Source: JAAZHD01 sp012510895 (GTDB taxonomy: Bacteria; Bacillota; Clostridia; Caldicoprobacterales; DTU083). From it: 54,321 bases of DNA. The notes beneath the pieces were generated by a model. That model was not told the DNA's origin, searched no databases, and was given only the letters and a program-made list of their open reading frames with translations. The DNA is taken from the NCBI GenBank assembly GCA_050951465.1, contig JBMNJC010000016.1, positions 1 to 54,321 on the forward strand. The letters are read 5' to 3'. Positions within the stretch are counted from its first letter, which is position 1. Each line of letters begins with the position of its first letter. Positions 26,744 through 35,370 of the stretch are shown here, piece by piece. The translations under genes were made by a program, and so were the position numbers.

Positions 26744-28357
26744 ATGGCAAAAAAATCTTTTGTAAAAGGGGCGGCTGTTTTAGCAGCAGCCGGACTCATT
26801 TCCAAATTTATAGGCGCTATGTTTCGGATACCCTTGACCAATTTAATTGGTTCTGCCGGAATGAGCTCTTATCAGATGGCGTATCCGATTTATTCTTTCT
26901 TGCTTATAGCTTCCACCGCCGGTATCCCGACTGCTATTTCAAAAATGGTTTCGGAGAATCTGGCACTGGGTAACTATCGTGATGCCCACAGGGTCTTCCT
27001 GTTATCAGTTCGGATTATGCTGGTCATCGGCCTTTCCACCTTTCTGGTTTTTGCTGCAGGCAGCAAACTGATTGCCCGTATCCAAGGAGTGGAGGAAGCC
27101 TTTTATTCTATTCTGGCCATCGCCCCTTCTCTAATCTTTGTTACCTTAATATCATCTTACAGGGGCTATTTTCAGGGAATGCAGTACATGACCCCTACGG
27201 CTTTATCCCAGTTAATTGAGCAGTCAGGGAAACTGGTGCTGGGTCTTTGGTTTGCCGCCCTCCTCCTGCCTAGGGGACCGGAATTTGGTGCCGCGGGTGC
27301 CGTAATAGGTGTTACATTGAGCGAGGGGCTGGCTCTGGCCTTTCTTATGGGAATGTATAAGCGAAGAAAAGAAGAAATTCATCATAATATCAGGACTGCT
27401 CCCCGGCCTCGTTACAGAGTATCCAACGCCTCAATACTAAGACGGCTTATAATGATTGCATTTCCGATAACCATAGGAGCCTCCATCATGCCTCTTATCG
27501 GCGTGGGAGATGCCCTTATCGTAGTAAATCGGCTGAAACAGACAGGGCTTGATGAAGAATATGCCAAATCCCTGTATGGACTTCTTACAGGCAGTGCAAA
27601 CCCGCTGATAAATTTTCCCGCGGTCCTTACCATTGCCTTGGCCATGAGTTTGGTACCTGCCATTTCCGAATCCTTTGCAAGCAGAGATTTTGCCGGCATC
27701 AGGCAAAAGACGGAAACAGGAATACGCCTTACTCTGCTTTTAGGCCTGCCTGCTGCTGCGGGCATGGGAGTGCTGGCAAGGCCTATTTGTGCCCTGCTTT
27801 ACAGCAGAGGTTTATCTGAGGCAGAAATAACCACAACCGGAGAGATATTGGCTATTCTATCCATCGGCGTAATCTTTCTGACCCTGATACAGACTTTAAC
27901 TGCCATACTGCAGGGCATGGACAGAATGTCCATTCCGGTCAGAAATCTTGCTGTAGGCGCTTTGTTCAAAATAGCGGCAACATATGTACTTGTGGGTATT
28001 CCTGAGATCAACGTAAAAGGAGCGGCAATCGGTACGGTAATCTGTTATGCAGTGGCTGCCTTTTTGGATCTGGCGGCTGTCATACATTATTCAAGACTCA
28101 GTATAAAGTTCATGGATTATTTTCTTAAACCTGTTGCGGCAGTTGCAGTTATGGCCCTGTCCGTCCATTATGCTTATGGAAAGCTTGAAGGATTGGCCGG
28201 CAGTAATAAGGCCACCCTGCTCTCGGTTGCAGCGGGCATAGCAGTCTACGGCATAGTATTGATTGCTATCGGGGCCGTCAGACAGCATGATTTCGAAATG
28301 CTGCCAGGGGGTAGAAAACTGGGTAAGGTTCTGGCCCGCCTTAAATTAATTAAGTAG
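26744..28357 (+). CDS. spoVB: SpoVB/MurJ-like polysaccharide flippase (MATE superfamily)
   Basis: A 537-residue polytopic membrane protein of the polysaccharide biosynthesis/MVF family with about 14 hydrophobic segments. It probably flips a lipid-linked wall precursor. Members in this position are called SpoVB or YabM; in Bacillus SpoVB is needed for spore cortex formation and YabM is its paralogue next to spoVT. The typical opening KSFVKGAAVLAAAGLISKFI and the DALIVVNRLKQTG and QGMDRM stretches support the family. ATG 26744 follows GCAGGAGG. mazG starts 45 bp downstream. I cannot tell spoVB from yabM function by sequence alone. Confidence 0.88.
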   Translation: MAKKSFVKGAAVLAAAGLISKFIGAMFRIPLTNLIGSAGMSSYQMAYPIYSFLLIASTAGIPTAISKMVSENLALGNYRDAHRVFLLSVRIMLVIGLSTFLVFAAGSKLIARIQGVEEAFYSILAIAPSLIFVTLISSYRGYFQGMQYMTPTALSQLIEQSGKLVLGLWFAALLLPRGPEFGAAGAVIGVTLSEGLALAFLMGMYKRRKEEIHHNIRTAPRPRYRVSNASILRRLIMIAFPITIGASIMPLIGVGDALIVVNRLKQTGLDEEYAKSLYGLLTGSANPLINFPAVLTIALAMSLVPAISESFASRDFAGIRQKTETGIRLTLLLGLPAAAGMGVLARPICALLYSRGLSEAEITTTGEILAILSIGVIFLTLIQTLTAILQGMDRMSIPVRNLAVGALFKIAATYVLVGIPEINVKGAAIGTVICYAVAAFLDLAAVIHYSRLSIKFMDYFLKPVAAVAVMALSVHYAYGKLEGLAGSNKATLLSVAAGIAVYGIVLIAIGAVRQHDFEMLPGGRKLGKVLARLKLIK

Positions 28358-28402
28358 AAAACTCACATAAACACAGTATATTGGAAGGGAGACGAATCAG
28401 GA

Positions 28403-29881
28403 ATGGAACTACATAGGCCCAAAATAATAATTGTGGGCTTGGGAACCGGCAGTAAAGATGAATTGACCATAGGTGCACTCAATGCACTGAAATCAGGCAG
28501 CAAGGTCATACTGCGCACGGAAAGGCATGGAATTATTCCCTTTCTTAAAGAGGAGGGAATCGATTTTACATCCATGGATGATATCTATGATAAGTACGAA
28601 TCATTTGATGAAATCTACCCGCAAATGATAAACAGAGTTTTGGAACAGGCTGAAGAAGGCAGTGTTGTTGTGGGAGTACCCGGTCATCCGATGGTAGGAG
28701 AACGTTTTGTTTTCGATCTCTTAAGAGAGTTGGAAAGCATGCGGAATAAGGGTTTTGCCTATGAATGTGAGGTGCTGTCCGGTATCAGCCATGCCCATGC
28801 AGTTCTGGGGAAGATAGGCCGGGGACATCCGGAGGGGCTTAAAAATCTTACTGCTGCAGAATTGCAGGAAGGACAATTGGATCCGGGGCTGCCTGCGATT
28901 ATAACCGGGCTGGACAACCCCGTGTTGGCCGGGGAAGTCAAGCTGGCCCTTCTTAATGTCTATCCTCCTGAATTAAAGGTCATTCACACCAGATACGAGG
29001 AGGATGGAAGCCTCATACTTGAAGAATTTCCCCTTCATACCCTTGACCATCTGCGGAAGTTTGATCATACCAGCTGCCTGTATTTACCTGCATTAACACT
29101 TTTGGAGCTTAATCGCTACCGCTTCCGCCATTTGCTTGAGATAATGGAGATACTGCGTTCTCCGGAAGGCTGTCCCTGGGACAGGGAGCAAACCCATGAA
29201 TCCCTTAAACAGTATTTGATTGAGGAAACCTATGAGGTGCTGGAGGCCATTGATTTGCAGGATATGGACAAGCTGGCGGAGGAATTGGGTGATCTTCTGC
29301 TCCAGGTTGTTTTCCATGCCCAGATCGCTAAAGAACACGGTGAATTTGATATAGGTGATGTTCTTACCGGCATCTCCCAAAAACTGATTCGGCGCCATAC
29401 CCATATATTTGGATCAGCAGAGGTGGATTCATCCAAGCAGGTGGTAGAAAACTGGGAGGCAATTAAAAAGCAGGAAAAAGGACTGAAAAGCCATACTCAG
29501 GTTCTAAAAGACATACCATCAAATCTGCCGGCTCTCATGCGCAGTTATAAAGTGCAGAAAAAGGCTGCCCTGGTTGGTTTTGACTGGGACAATGTAAAGG
29601 ATGCGGCAGATAAGGCAAGGGAGGAATTCAGGGAGCTGGAAGAGGCTTATGCTTCCGGCTCGAAGGAAAAGATACGGGAAGAACTGGGAGATCTGCTTTT
29701 TGCAATAGTAAATGTAAGCAGATTTTTGGAGGTTGAGCCTGAATTAGCCTTAACAGCCGCTATAGAGAAGTTTATCAGCCGATTTGAATATATAGAGGAA
29801 CATGCGGACAAGCCTTTGGAAGAGATGAGCTTGGAAGAGATGGAAGCCTTGTGGCAGCAGGCAAAACTCCCAATAATATAG
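28403..29881 (+). CDS. mazG: MazG-family nucleoside triphosphate pyrophosphohydrolase with methylase-like domain (YabN)
   Basis: A 492-residue two-domain protein. Residues 1-220 resemble the tetrapyrrole methylase (SAM-dependent) fold (IIVGLGTGSKDELTIGALNAL ... VVGVPGHPMVGE). The C-terminal half has two MazG units with the ExxE...ExxD metal motif (LIEETYEVLEAI ... LAEELGDLLLQ; then ARE EFRELEEAY ... REELGDLLFAIVN). MazG removes non-canonical NTPs. The role of the N-terminal domain is not settled. The start ATG 28403 follows GAAGGGAG. In Bacillus the same fusion, YabN, follows yabM, as here. Confidence 0.94.
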   Translation: MELHRPKIIIVGLGTGSKDELTIGALNALKSGSKVILRTERHGIIPFLKEEGIDFTSMDDIYDKYESFDEIYPQMINRVLEQAEEGSVVVGVPGHPMVGERFVFDLLRELESMRNKGFAYECEVLSGISHAHAVLGKIGRGHPEGLKNLTAAELQEGQLDPGLPAIITGLDNPVLAGEVKLALLNVYPPELKVIHTRYEEDGSLILEEFPLHTLDHLRKFDHTSCLYLPALTLLELNRYRFRHLLEIMEILRSPEGCPWDREQTHESLKQYLIEETYEVLEAIDLQDMDKLAEELGDLLLQVVFHAQIAKEHGEFDIGDVLTGISQKLIRRHTHIFGSAEVDSSKQVVENWEAIKKQEKGLKSHTQVLKDIPSNLPALMRSYKVQKKAALVGFDWDNVKDAADKAREEFRELEEAYASGSKEKIREELGDLLFAIVNVSRFLEVEPELALTAAIEKFISRFEYIEEHADKPLEEMSLEEMEALWQQAKLPII

Positions 29882-30009
29882 GTAAAATCAGGTATAATAT
29901 AAGAAAAATATGGTAAACATAAAGATATAATTCCATTTGTAATTGGAATTTGTCAGAAAAACTAAAATATCTATGGAATAAGCAGGAATTCTGGGAAAAA
30001 TAGCGAATA

Positions 30010-30018
30010 TGCTATGAT
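30010..30018 (+). promoter_or_regulatory. Extended -10 promoter of hup
   Basis: TGCTATGAT at 30010-30018 is an extended -10, 48 bp before the hup GTG. The -35 region (TTCTGG) is weak, as is common with extended -10 promoters. Upstream, between mazG and hup, a small AATTCCA/TGGAATT hairpin (about 29931-29950) may end the mazG transcript. Confidence 0.5.
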
Positions 30019-30066
30019 GAATCTAGATGAGAAATCCAGATATTTAATTTTGAAGGAGGGTTCTAC

Positions 30067-30339
30067 GTGAACAAATCTGAATTAATAGCTGCAATTGCAG
30101 AAAAAAGTGAACTAACCAAAAAGGATGCTGAAAAGGCTGTTAATGCTTTTGTATCAGTCGTGACAGAAGCATTGGCCAACAATGAAAAAGTACAGTTGGT
30201 AGGGTTCGGTACATTTGAGGTTCGCGAAAGAGCAGAAAGGAAAGGCAGAAATCCTCAGACAAAAGAGGAAATTACCATTCCTGCATCAAAGGCTCCTGTA
30301 TTTAAGGCAGGAAAAGCTCTGAAAGAATCCGTGCAATAA
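30067..30339 (+). CDS. hup: DNA-binding protein HU
   Basis: HU is the histone-like dimer that bends and packs DNA. The 90-residue protein starts at GTG 30067 after AAGGAGGG and has the full signature: NKSELIAAIAEKSELTKKDA, GFGTFEVRERAERKGRNPQT and the KAPVFKAGKALKE end. It has its own promoter and a strong terminator, which suits a highly expressed gene. Clostridia often carry hup between mazG and yabO. Confidence 0.98.
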   Translation: MNKSELIAAIAEKSELTKKDAEKAVNAFVSVVTEALANNEKVQLVGFGTFEVRERAERKGRNPQTKEEITIPASKAPVFKAGKALKESVQ

Positions 30340-30344
30340 GAGAA

Positions 30345-30368
30345 GAACCGGGCTGAGCCCGGTTTTTT
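30345..30368 (+). terminator. Terminator after hup
   Basis: AACCGGGC, TGA loop, GCCCGGTT, then a T-run. It lies 7 bp after the hup stop. Confidence 0.9.
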
Positions 30369-30389
30369 CATTAAGGGGGAAAAAAGAGT

Positions 30390-30629
30390 TTGCGTTTGGA
30401 TAAATTCTTAAAGGTGTCGAGAATAGTTAAACGAAGAACCGTGGCAAACGAAATGTGCAGCCTGGGACGTGTTCTTATAAATGACAAAGTTGCCAAACCC
30501 GGCAGCGTGGTAAAATCCGGTGACAGAATCAGCATCCAGTTCGGGAATTATGTGCGCAGTTATGAGGTACTTGAAGTAAATGATAATGTTTCAAAGGAGA
30601 ACGCGGCTAATCTTTACCGGGAAATTTAA
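30390..30629 (+). CDS. rqcP: S4-domain RNA-binding protein RqcP (YabO)
   Basis: A 79-residue S4-domain protein. In Bacillus YabO (RqcP) works with RqcH to add poly-alanine tails to peptides on stalled 50S subunits. The S4 motif MRLDKFLKVSRIVKRRTVAN and the loop LINDKVAKPGSVVKSGD are clear. The start TTG 30390 follows AAGGGGGAAA. It is 22 bp after the hup terminator, so read-through from hup is likely. The next gene begins 86 bp later. Confidence in the family is high; the role is known from Bacillus. Confidence 0.93.
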   Translation: MRLDKFLKVSRIVKRRTVANEMCSLGRVLINDKVAKPGSVVKSGDRISIQFGNYVRSYEVLEVNDNVSKENAANLYREI

Positions 30630-30715
30630 AAAATAAGTATTGCTTCCCGCCGATAGGCGAATACTATCCATGAATACTGGTTTTACTCAGCCATTATTTC
30701 AGGATAGAGGGAGGC

Positions 30716-31816
30716 ATGCGAAGATTTATGCATATAAAAAACAAAAGAAGCTTTAAGGTCATTTTCGTATTACTGCTTATTTCTCTTATTTTTGCTTCCT
30801 GCAGAAGAGAAGCTGAGCCGGATGATGAAATGCCAACTCAGAGCCCAAGCCCTGCAGCAAGTCCTATAGCAAGCCCTACAGAAGAAGTCCGCAAAGAGGA
30901 ACCGCAGGAAAAGGATAAGGATAAAAAGGATGAAGAGGTGCAAAAACCTGAACTTCCCGAGGCTATAGCTGTTGAAGGCAATAAGGAGCCCAGCTTAAAG
31001 GTGTATATCGTTCAGGATAACAGTGTTAAGGAGATGCCCTTCGAAGAGTATGTTCAGGGCGTGGTAGCAGGTGAGATAAAGAACGATTGGCCGATAGAAG
31101 CTATAAAAGCTCAGGCCGTCATTGCCCGCACATTTGTGCTGCAGTTTATTGAAGAAAAAGGGCAGTCCAAGTACGAAAATGCCCATGTATCCACAGATAT
31201 AGAAGAAGCACAGGCCTGGAATGCTGATGCGGTAAATGATAGAATTCGTAAGGCGGTGGAGGATACCCGCGGACTGGTTATTACATATAAAGGGGAATTT
31301 GCAAGAACCTGGTTTCACTCCAATGCAGGCGGGAAGACAGCAACCCCAAAAGAGGGCCTAAACTATAAGGAAGAAGATCCTCCATATATACAGGTGGTAG
31401 ATTCTCCGGATACCGGTGAGGCAGTGGATGAAGACGCTAAAAACTGGACTGCAAGTTTTCCTAAAGGCAAAATCATTGCAGCCCTGCAGGAGACAGACAA
31501 AAAAATTAAGGACTTCAAAAAAGTTTCAATCGGAGAAACCGGGCCCTCGGGCCGGGCAATTACTATCAAATTTGATAATACAGATGTATCTGCCGCTGAA
31601 TTAAGGCTTGCCCTTGGCACAACCGATATGCGCTCAACTTTGATTGATGAAATTGTTTTGGAAGGCGATAATGTAGTTATGAAGGGACGCGGATACGGAC
31701 ATGGTGTCGGAATGTCTCAATGGGGCGCATATAACATGGCCAATGAAGGAAAGTCTGCAGAGGATATCATTCGCTATTATTTTAAAGATGTGGACCTGGT
31801 TACCATGTGGGAATGA
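30716..31816 (+). CDS. SpoIID/LytB-domain lipoprotein
   Basis: A 366-residue lipoprotein with the lipobox IFASC (Cys near residue 25), a low-complexity Pro/Ser/Glu/Lys linker to about residue 90, and a complete SpoIID domain. The catalytic glutamate motif is GVVAGEIKNDWP and the end motif is GYGHGVGMSQWGA, so it should be able to act as a lytic transglycosylase outside the membrane. It lacks the CxxC/HC metal region of SpoIID proper. ATG 30716 follows GAGGGAGG. It is located between yabO and yabP, a position common in Clostridia but not in Bacillus. The function in sporulation or wall turnover is open. Confidence 0.88.
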   Translation: MRRFMHIKNKRSFKVIFVLLLISLIFASCRREAEPDDEMPTQSPSPAASPIASPTEEVRKEEPQEKDKDKKDEEVQKPELPEAIAVEGNKEPSLKVYIVQDNSVKEMPFEEYVQGVVAGEIKNDWPIEAIKAQAVIARTFVLQFIEEKGQSKYENAHVSTDIEEAQAWNADAVNDRIRKAVEDTRGLVITYKGEFARTWFHSNAGGKTATPKEGLNYKEEDPPYIQVVDSPDTGEAVDEDAKNWTASFPKGKIIAALQETDKKIKDFKKVSIGETGPSGRAITIKFDNTDVSAAELRLALGTTDMRSTLIDEIVLEGDNVVMKGRGYGHGVGMSQWGAYNMANEGKSAEDIIRYYFKDVDLVTMWE

Positions 31817-31849
31817 TGCTCTGCTTAGGTTTCCATTCATCAGAACAAG

Positions 31850-31895
31850 GCATTGGATTTAAGCAGGAGTTGCCTTAAATCCAATGCTTTTCTTG
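31850..31895 (+). terminator. Strong terminator before yabP
   Basis: A perfect 14-bp stem GCATTGGATTTAAG / CTTAAATCCAATGC followed by TTTTCTT. Confidence 0.9.
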
Positions 31896-31904
31896 TTTGT
31901 TCCG

Positions 31905-31933
31905 TCATATCGGCAGCATATTAAGCATAGAAT
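31905..31933 (+). promoter_or_regulatory. Putative sigma-E promoter of yabPQ
   Basis: TCATATC (31905-31911), exactly 14 nt, then CATAGAAT (31926-31933), which differs from the sigma-E -10 CATACAMT by one base. yabP-yabQ are mother-cell genes in Bacillus. It follows directly after a terminator, which separates yabPQ from upstream genes. Confidence 0.6.
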
Positions 31934-31994
31934 CTTATAAGGAGGCATGGGTTCTGCAGGCCTTGGAGCTATGCTGTCGGGAGGAGGAGACGCA

Positions 31995-32294
31995 GTGCGG
32001 GAATTGGATGATAAAAAGCTTGTACGGGGCAGAAGCCACAGCATTCTGATGGAAAACCGGGAAAGGGTAATTATTACCGGTGTACAGGATGTTGACAGCT
32101 TTGACGAGGCTGCTGTGCTGCTGCTTACCGATTTAGGGTACATTACCCTGCACGGTGTTGACCTGCACATCAGTAAATTAAGCCTGGAAGAAGGTCAACT
32201 GATAGTTGAAGGGGAAATAATCGGTGTGGAATACAGCGATAATGAAGGAGTGGGCGGCAAGAGCGGCGGCTTTCTTAAAAAATTATTCAGATAA
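31995..32294 (+). CDS. yabP: Sporulation protein YabP
   Basis: A 99-residue YabP/YqfC-family protein, needed for spore cortex formation in Bacillus. The core ILMENRERVIITGVQDVDSF and the end GGFLKKLFR match the family. The start is taken as GTG 31995 because GGGAGGAGG lies 6 nt before it. The frame is open back to ATG 31947, but there the ribosome binding site is too close and would fall at the very start of the sigma-E transcript. yabQ begins 15 bp after the stop. Confidence 0.9.
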   Translation: MRELDDKKLVRGRSHSILMENRERVIITGVQDVDSFDEAAVLLLTDLGYITLHGVDLHISKLSLEEGQLIVEGEIIGVEYSDNEGVGGKSGGFLKKLFR

Positions 32295-32309
32295 GGAGGC
32301 TTTTGCCAT

Positions 32310-32792
32310 ATGCTTTCCACTTCCCATCAAGCTTATGTATTTTTGTCTACGGTATATGCCGGGTTTATCATAGGATTTCTGTACGACTGCTGCCGCATGG
32401 TGAGGAAAATGATCCGGGCAGGCAAGATCATTACAGGCCTGCTGGATTTATTGTTCTGGGCAGTTATAGGGCTTTTTTCTTTCTTGCTCTTATTCTATAT
32501 AAATAACGGCACCGTACGATTTTATACTATTTTCGGTTTTGTAATAGGCTGGATTCTTTATATTGTTATCCTGAGTTCTTTTGTTATGAAAATTTTGAAT
32601 TGGATTTACGAAACCTTAGCTAAAATCATAAAATGGATAATGAGGATTCTCCTATGGCCTTTCAGAATGCTGTATAGATTTTGTCTACCTGTTTTTAAAT
32701 GGGCTGAAAATTTATTTAAAAAAGCAAGGGAGGATGTGAGAAGAAAATTCCTGAATTGCCGTAAAGAAACAATTAAAATAGAGGGAAAATAA
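32310..32792 (+). CDS. yabQ: Sporulation membrane protein YabQ
   Basis: A 160-residue protein with three or four hydrophobic segments in the first 110 residues (VFLSTVYAGFIIGFLYDC, LDLLFWAVIGLFSFLLLFYI, FYTIFGFVIGWILYIVILSS) and a basic, lysine-rich tail. YabQ is a mother-cell membrane protein that localises to the forespore and is needed for cortex. ATG 32310 follows AAGGAGG. It forms a two-gene unit with yabP. The N-terminal segment with YDCCR fits the family. Confidence 0.87.
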   Translation: MLSTSHQAYVFLSTVYAGFIIGFLYDCCRMVRKMIRAGKIITGLLDLLFWAVIGLFSFLLLFYINNGTVRFYTIFGFVIGWILYIVILSSFVMKILNWIYETLAKIIKWIMRILLWPFRMLYRFCLPVFKWAENLFKKAREDVRRKFLNCRKETIKIEGK

Positions 32793-32900
32793 AAGGATTT
32801 CTTGCTTCTGTGTCGAATAGAATAAGGACCGGAAGAGATGAAGACGGATGTTTGTCATCTTTCTGTCCCAGGTGAGATAAAGGAAGAAGAAGGGATCTAT

Positions 32901-33188
32901 ATGGCAAAAAAGAGGTATAGACTTAAATGGAGGACGAAGCTTCTGTTAGCTTCTGCATTATTGCTGTATTTTTTCTTTCTTTTTACACAGCAGGCCATCG
33001 AAATGCAAAGACAGCAGAACAAAATAGAAGAACTTAATCAGGCCATATCTCAGGTGCAGCTTGAGAATGAAGTATTGACACGACAAATAGAACATACCCA
33101 ATCCGACGCATACATTGAAAACGCTGCACGGGATAAACTGGGGTGGATAAAAGAGGGCGAAACCATTTTCATCGAAAAAAACAATTAA
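32901..33188 (+). CDS. divIC: FtsL/DivIC septum formation protein
   Basis: A 95-residue bitopic membrane protein: a basic cytoplasmic start (AKKRYRLKWRTK), one membrane segment (LLLASALLLYFFFLFTQ) and an outer coiled coil (residues about 35-70, heptad-like QNKIEELNQAISQVQ) ending in AARDKLGWIKEGETIF. This is the DivIC/FtsB-type layout; DivIC joins FtsL and DivIB in the divisome. The start is ATG 32901 after GAAGAAGGGA; an ATG at 32838 in frame lacks a good site. The yabQ-divIC-yabR order matches Bacillus. Confidence 0.92.
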   Translation: MAKKRYRLKWRTKLLLASALLLYFFFLFTQQAIEMQRQQNKIEELNQAISQVQLENEVLTRQIEHTQSDAYIENAARDKLGWIKEGETIFIEKNN

Positions 33189-33215
33189 TTCATTTAAGGA
33201 GGATGCAGTTTTTTT

Positions 33216-33629
33216 ATGTCGGTTGAGGTTGGACAAATTTTAGAAGGTACCGTTTCTGGAATTACAAATTTTGGTGCCTTTGTGGATCTCGGTGAGGGGA
33301 AGACAGGTATGGTCCATATATCCGAAGTTGCAGATGCATATGTGAAGGATATAAATGAATACCTGAAGATGAAAGAAAAAGTAAAGGTAAAAGTGCTGTC
33401 TATTGACGAAAATGGAAAGATCGGCCTTTCCATAAGGCAGGCTATGGAGGTGAAGAAGTCTTCCAGACCGGCTGATATAGACTGGAGCAAAGAAACACGC
33501 ATTCAGAATTCAGAATCATTCGAGGAAGCCCTTTCAAGGTTTATGAAGGAAAGTGAGGAACGTCTGCTGGACTTGAAACGCAACCGAGATTCCAAAAGAG
33601 GCGGCGGGTATTCCCGCAGCAGGGGATGA
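33216..33629 (+). CDS. yabR: S1 RNA-binding domain protein (YabR)
   Basis: A 137-residue protein with a single S1 domain at residues 1-72 (VEVGQILEGTVSGITNFGAFVDL ... VHISEV), followed by an acidic linker and a basic Arg/Gly/Ser tail, the layout of YabR. It probably binds RNA; its targets are unknown. ATG 33216 follows AAGGAGG. It is 27 bp after divIC and closes the conserved block; the tRNA promoter lies about 60 bp downstream. Confidence 0.94.
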   Translation: MSVEVGQILEGTVSGITNFGAFVDLGEGKTGMVHISEVADAYVKDINEYLKMKEKVKVKVLSIDENGKIGLSIRQAMEVKKSSRPADIDWSKETRIQNSESFEEALSRFMKESEERLLDLKRNRDSKRGGGYSRSRG

Positions 33630-33686
33630 GGCTGACATTCCGCATCCTGTGGAATTGATATGAAAAAGAAACCAAAAAATAAAGGG

Positions 33687-33715
33687 TTGACATTCTGTTT
33701 CTTTTATAATAAAAT
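33687..33715 (+). promoter_or_regulatory. Sigma-A promoter of the tRNA cluster
   Basis: Consensus TTGACA (33687-33692), 17 nt and TAAAAT (33710-33715), 46 bp before the first tRNA. One of the best promoters in the window, which suits tRNA genes. Confidence 0.75.
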
Positions 33716-33761
33716 GTATCTTGCTGCCGCGGTAATAGTTATATTGCAGCGGCATTAATTT

Positions 33762-33837
<76 letters not shown>

Positions 33838-33841
33838 TTAT

Positions 33842-33918
33842 GGCGGCGTAGCTCAGTTGGCTAGAGCATTCGGTTCATACCCGAAGTGTCAGCGGTTCAA
33901 ATCCGTTCGCCGCTACCA
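33842..33918 (+). tRNA. tRNA-Met (CAU), elongator
   Basis: Four bases after tRNA-fMet. The anticodon loop is TTCATAC with a TTCGG/CCGAA stem, T loop GTTCAAATC, encoded CCA, and a G1-U72 end pair. tRNA-Ile(CAU) is the alternative, but the acceptor stem GGCGGCG resembles elongator Met. Confidence 0.88.
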
Positions 33919-33968
33919 TTTAAGAAGTTGGAAGCCAGAGGCATGATCCGGCTTCCGGCTTCAATTAA

Positions 33969-34044
33969 GGGCGTATAGCTCAGCTGGGAGAGCACCTGCC
34001 TTACAAGCAGGGGGTCATTGGTTCAAGTCCAATTGCGCCCACCA
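33969..34044 (+). tRNA. tRNA-Val (UAC)
   Basis: The anticodon loop is CTTACAA with a CTGC/GCAG stem, acceptor stem GGGCGTA/TGCGCCC, T loop GTTCAAGTC and encoded CCA. A terminator starts 4 bp later. Confidence 0.95.
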
Positions 34045-34048
34045 CAGG

Positions 34049-34072
34049 AGACTCTGTAAAGAGTCTTTTTTT
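34049..34072 (+). terminator. Terminator of the tRNA operon
   Basis: AGACTC, loop TGTAAA, GAGTCT, then a run of T. Confidence 0.85.
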
Positions 34073-34266
34073 AATTTGCAGCTCTAAAATCTGCTTAACA
34101 TCTAAACAAAAATTATATATAATCAAGTTTGAAACATAAAAATATTAGAAGTTCAGTTTTGTTGATAAATCCAGCAGCAGTATAAAAAGACACCGGGAAG
34201 AATAACAGGTTCAAGTGAGAAATATCTCGGCTTACAGCAGTCTCAAGCGTAAAGAGGAGTTTCAAA

Positions 34267-35301
34267 GTGCCGGATCCGGTAGTCACATTAGTTTCATTTG
34301 CTTGCGGCATTATAACTATCGGATTTTATATTGCTTTTAGAATAAGCAAAAATTATGAACTGGTTTCGATGATTGCTGTTATTTTCATAAGCTTTGTTGT
34401 ATTTCCGGCCTTGTGGATTATTACCGGGGGAACCCGCGGCAGTATTCCATATTACATAATTATTAATGCCGGAATTATTGCCTTATTGCTTGACGGACTA
34501 AAGAGAAAGATAATCTTTTTTCTTTACGCTTTGGTTATTGGAGGCCTGATTGTTATTGAGTATCATCTGCCGGTTATTGGGTATAATTCCGATTTAATCA
34601 GATCTATTGATTTTGCTTTTGACTTGTATGTATGCCTGTTTTCCTCTGTGATTTTAATTGCTGTTCTTATAGACAGTTATATGGACGAATTTAAAAAATC
34701 TGAAAAATACCTTGCCGCCCTTAAGGAACAGAATAAGGAAATAGAGGCTAAAAACAGGCTGCTGGAAAAGAGCAATTCTGAACTGATAAAGGCTAAAGAA
34801 AAAGCGGAAAAACTCTCAATAACAGATTATTTGACAGGAACTTATAACAAAAGGTTTATTACTTTATGCTTAAATGAAGAGATTGGAACATCGCGTAAAA
34901 AACAGAAAAAGCTGACTGCAGCATTGATTGATGTAGATAACTTTAAAACTATAAATGATACATATGGGCACATGTATGGAGACTATGTCCTGGAGAGGAT
35001 AAGCAAGACAATAATAAGCAGTCTGAGGAAAGAAGACCTGGTAGGGCGTTTTGGAGGCGATGAATTTTTAATTATACTGCCTGACACCAACAGGGAAGAA
35101 GGACATGCCATAATGGAACGTGTTCGTCAAAAGATTCTGGAGTTAAAATGGGAAACGGATCTGGTGGTAACAATCAGCGGCGGTGTTATAGAAATTGATG
35201 ATGATAAATCCGCCTGCTTGCTAACGAAGCTTGATCAGCTATTATATAGAGCCAAACATAAAAGTAAAAACATGATAGAATACAAAGAAAATTGCAATTG
35301 A
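34267..35301 (+). CDS. Membrane-bound GGDEF diguanylate cyclase
   Basis: A 344-residue protein with about six membrane segments in residues 1-140, a coiled-coil signalling helix at about 145-185 (rich in Lys/Glu, KSEKYLAALKEQNKEIEAKN) and a GGDEF domain. The active-site motif GGDEF (263-267) is intact, and the inhibitory product-binding site RKED (RxxD) stands five residues before the RF-GGDEF block, so it should make cyclic di-GMP with feedback control. No sensor domain other than the membrane part is recognised. GTG 34267 follows AAGAGGAG. It lies where spoIIE would be expected after the tRNAs. No partner phosphodiesterase is in the window. Confidence 0.92.
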   Translation: MPDPVVTLVSFACGIITIGFYIAFRISKNYELVSMIAVIFISFVVFPALWIITGGTRGSIPYYIIINAGIIALLLDGLKRKIIFFLYALVIGGLIVIEYHLPVIGYNSDLIRSIDFAFDLYVCLFSSVILIAVLIDSYMDEFKKSEKYLAALKEQNKEIEAKNRLLEKSNSELIKAKEKAEKLSITDYLTGTYNKRFITLCLNEEIGTSRKKQKKLTAALIDVDNFKTINDTYGHMYGDYVLERISKTIISSLRKEDLVGRFGGDEFLIILPDTNREEGHAIMERVRQKILELKWETDLVVTISGGVIEIDDDKSACLLTKLDQLLYRAKHKSKNMIEYKENCN

Positions 35302-35370
35302 TGGGAAAACTGTATCCCAGCTGTTATATCATGTCATCGACTCGAGCCATGTGGAGTGTGTCACATTGAT

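Noticed and set aside
26515..26973. Small open frames between spoVT and spoVB
   Set aside because: They cover the spoVT terminator and the spoVB start and have no ribosome binding sites or conserved content.
33969..34044. Attachment site at the tRNA-Val 3' end
   Set aside because: No second copy of the last 20 or so bases was found in the window, and no integrase gene is visible.
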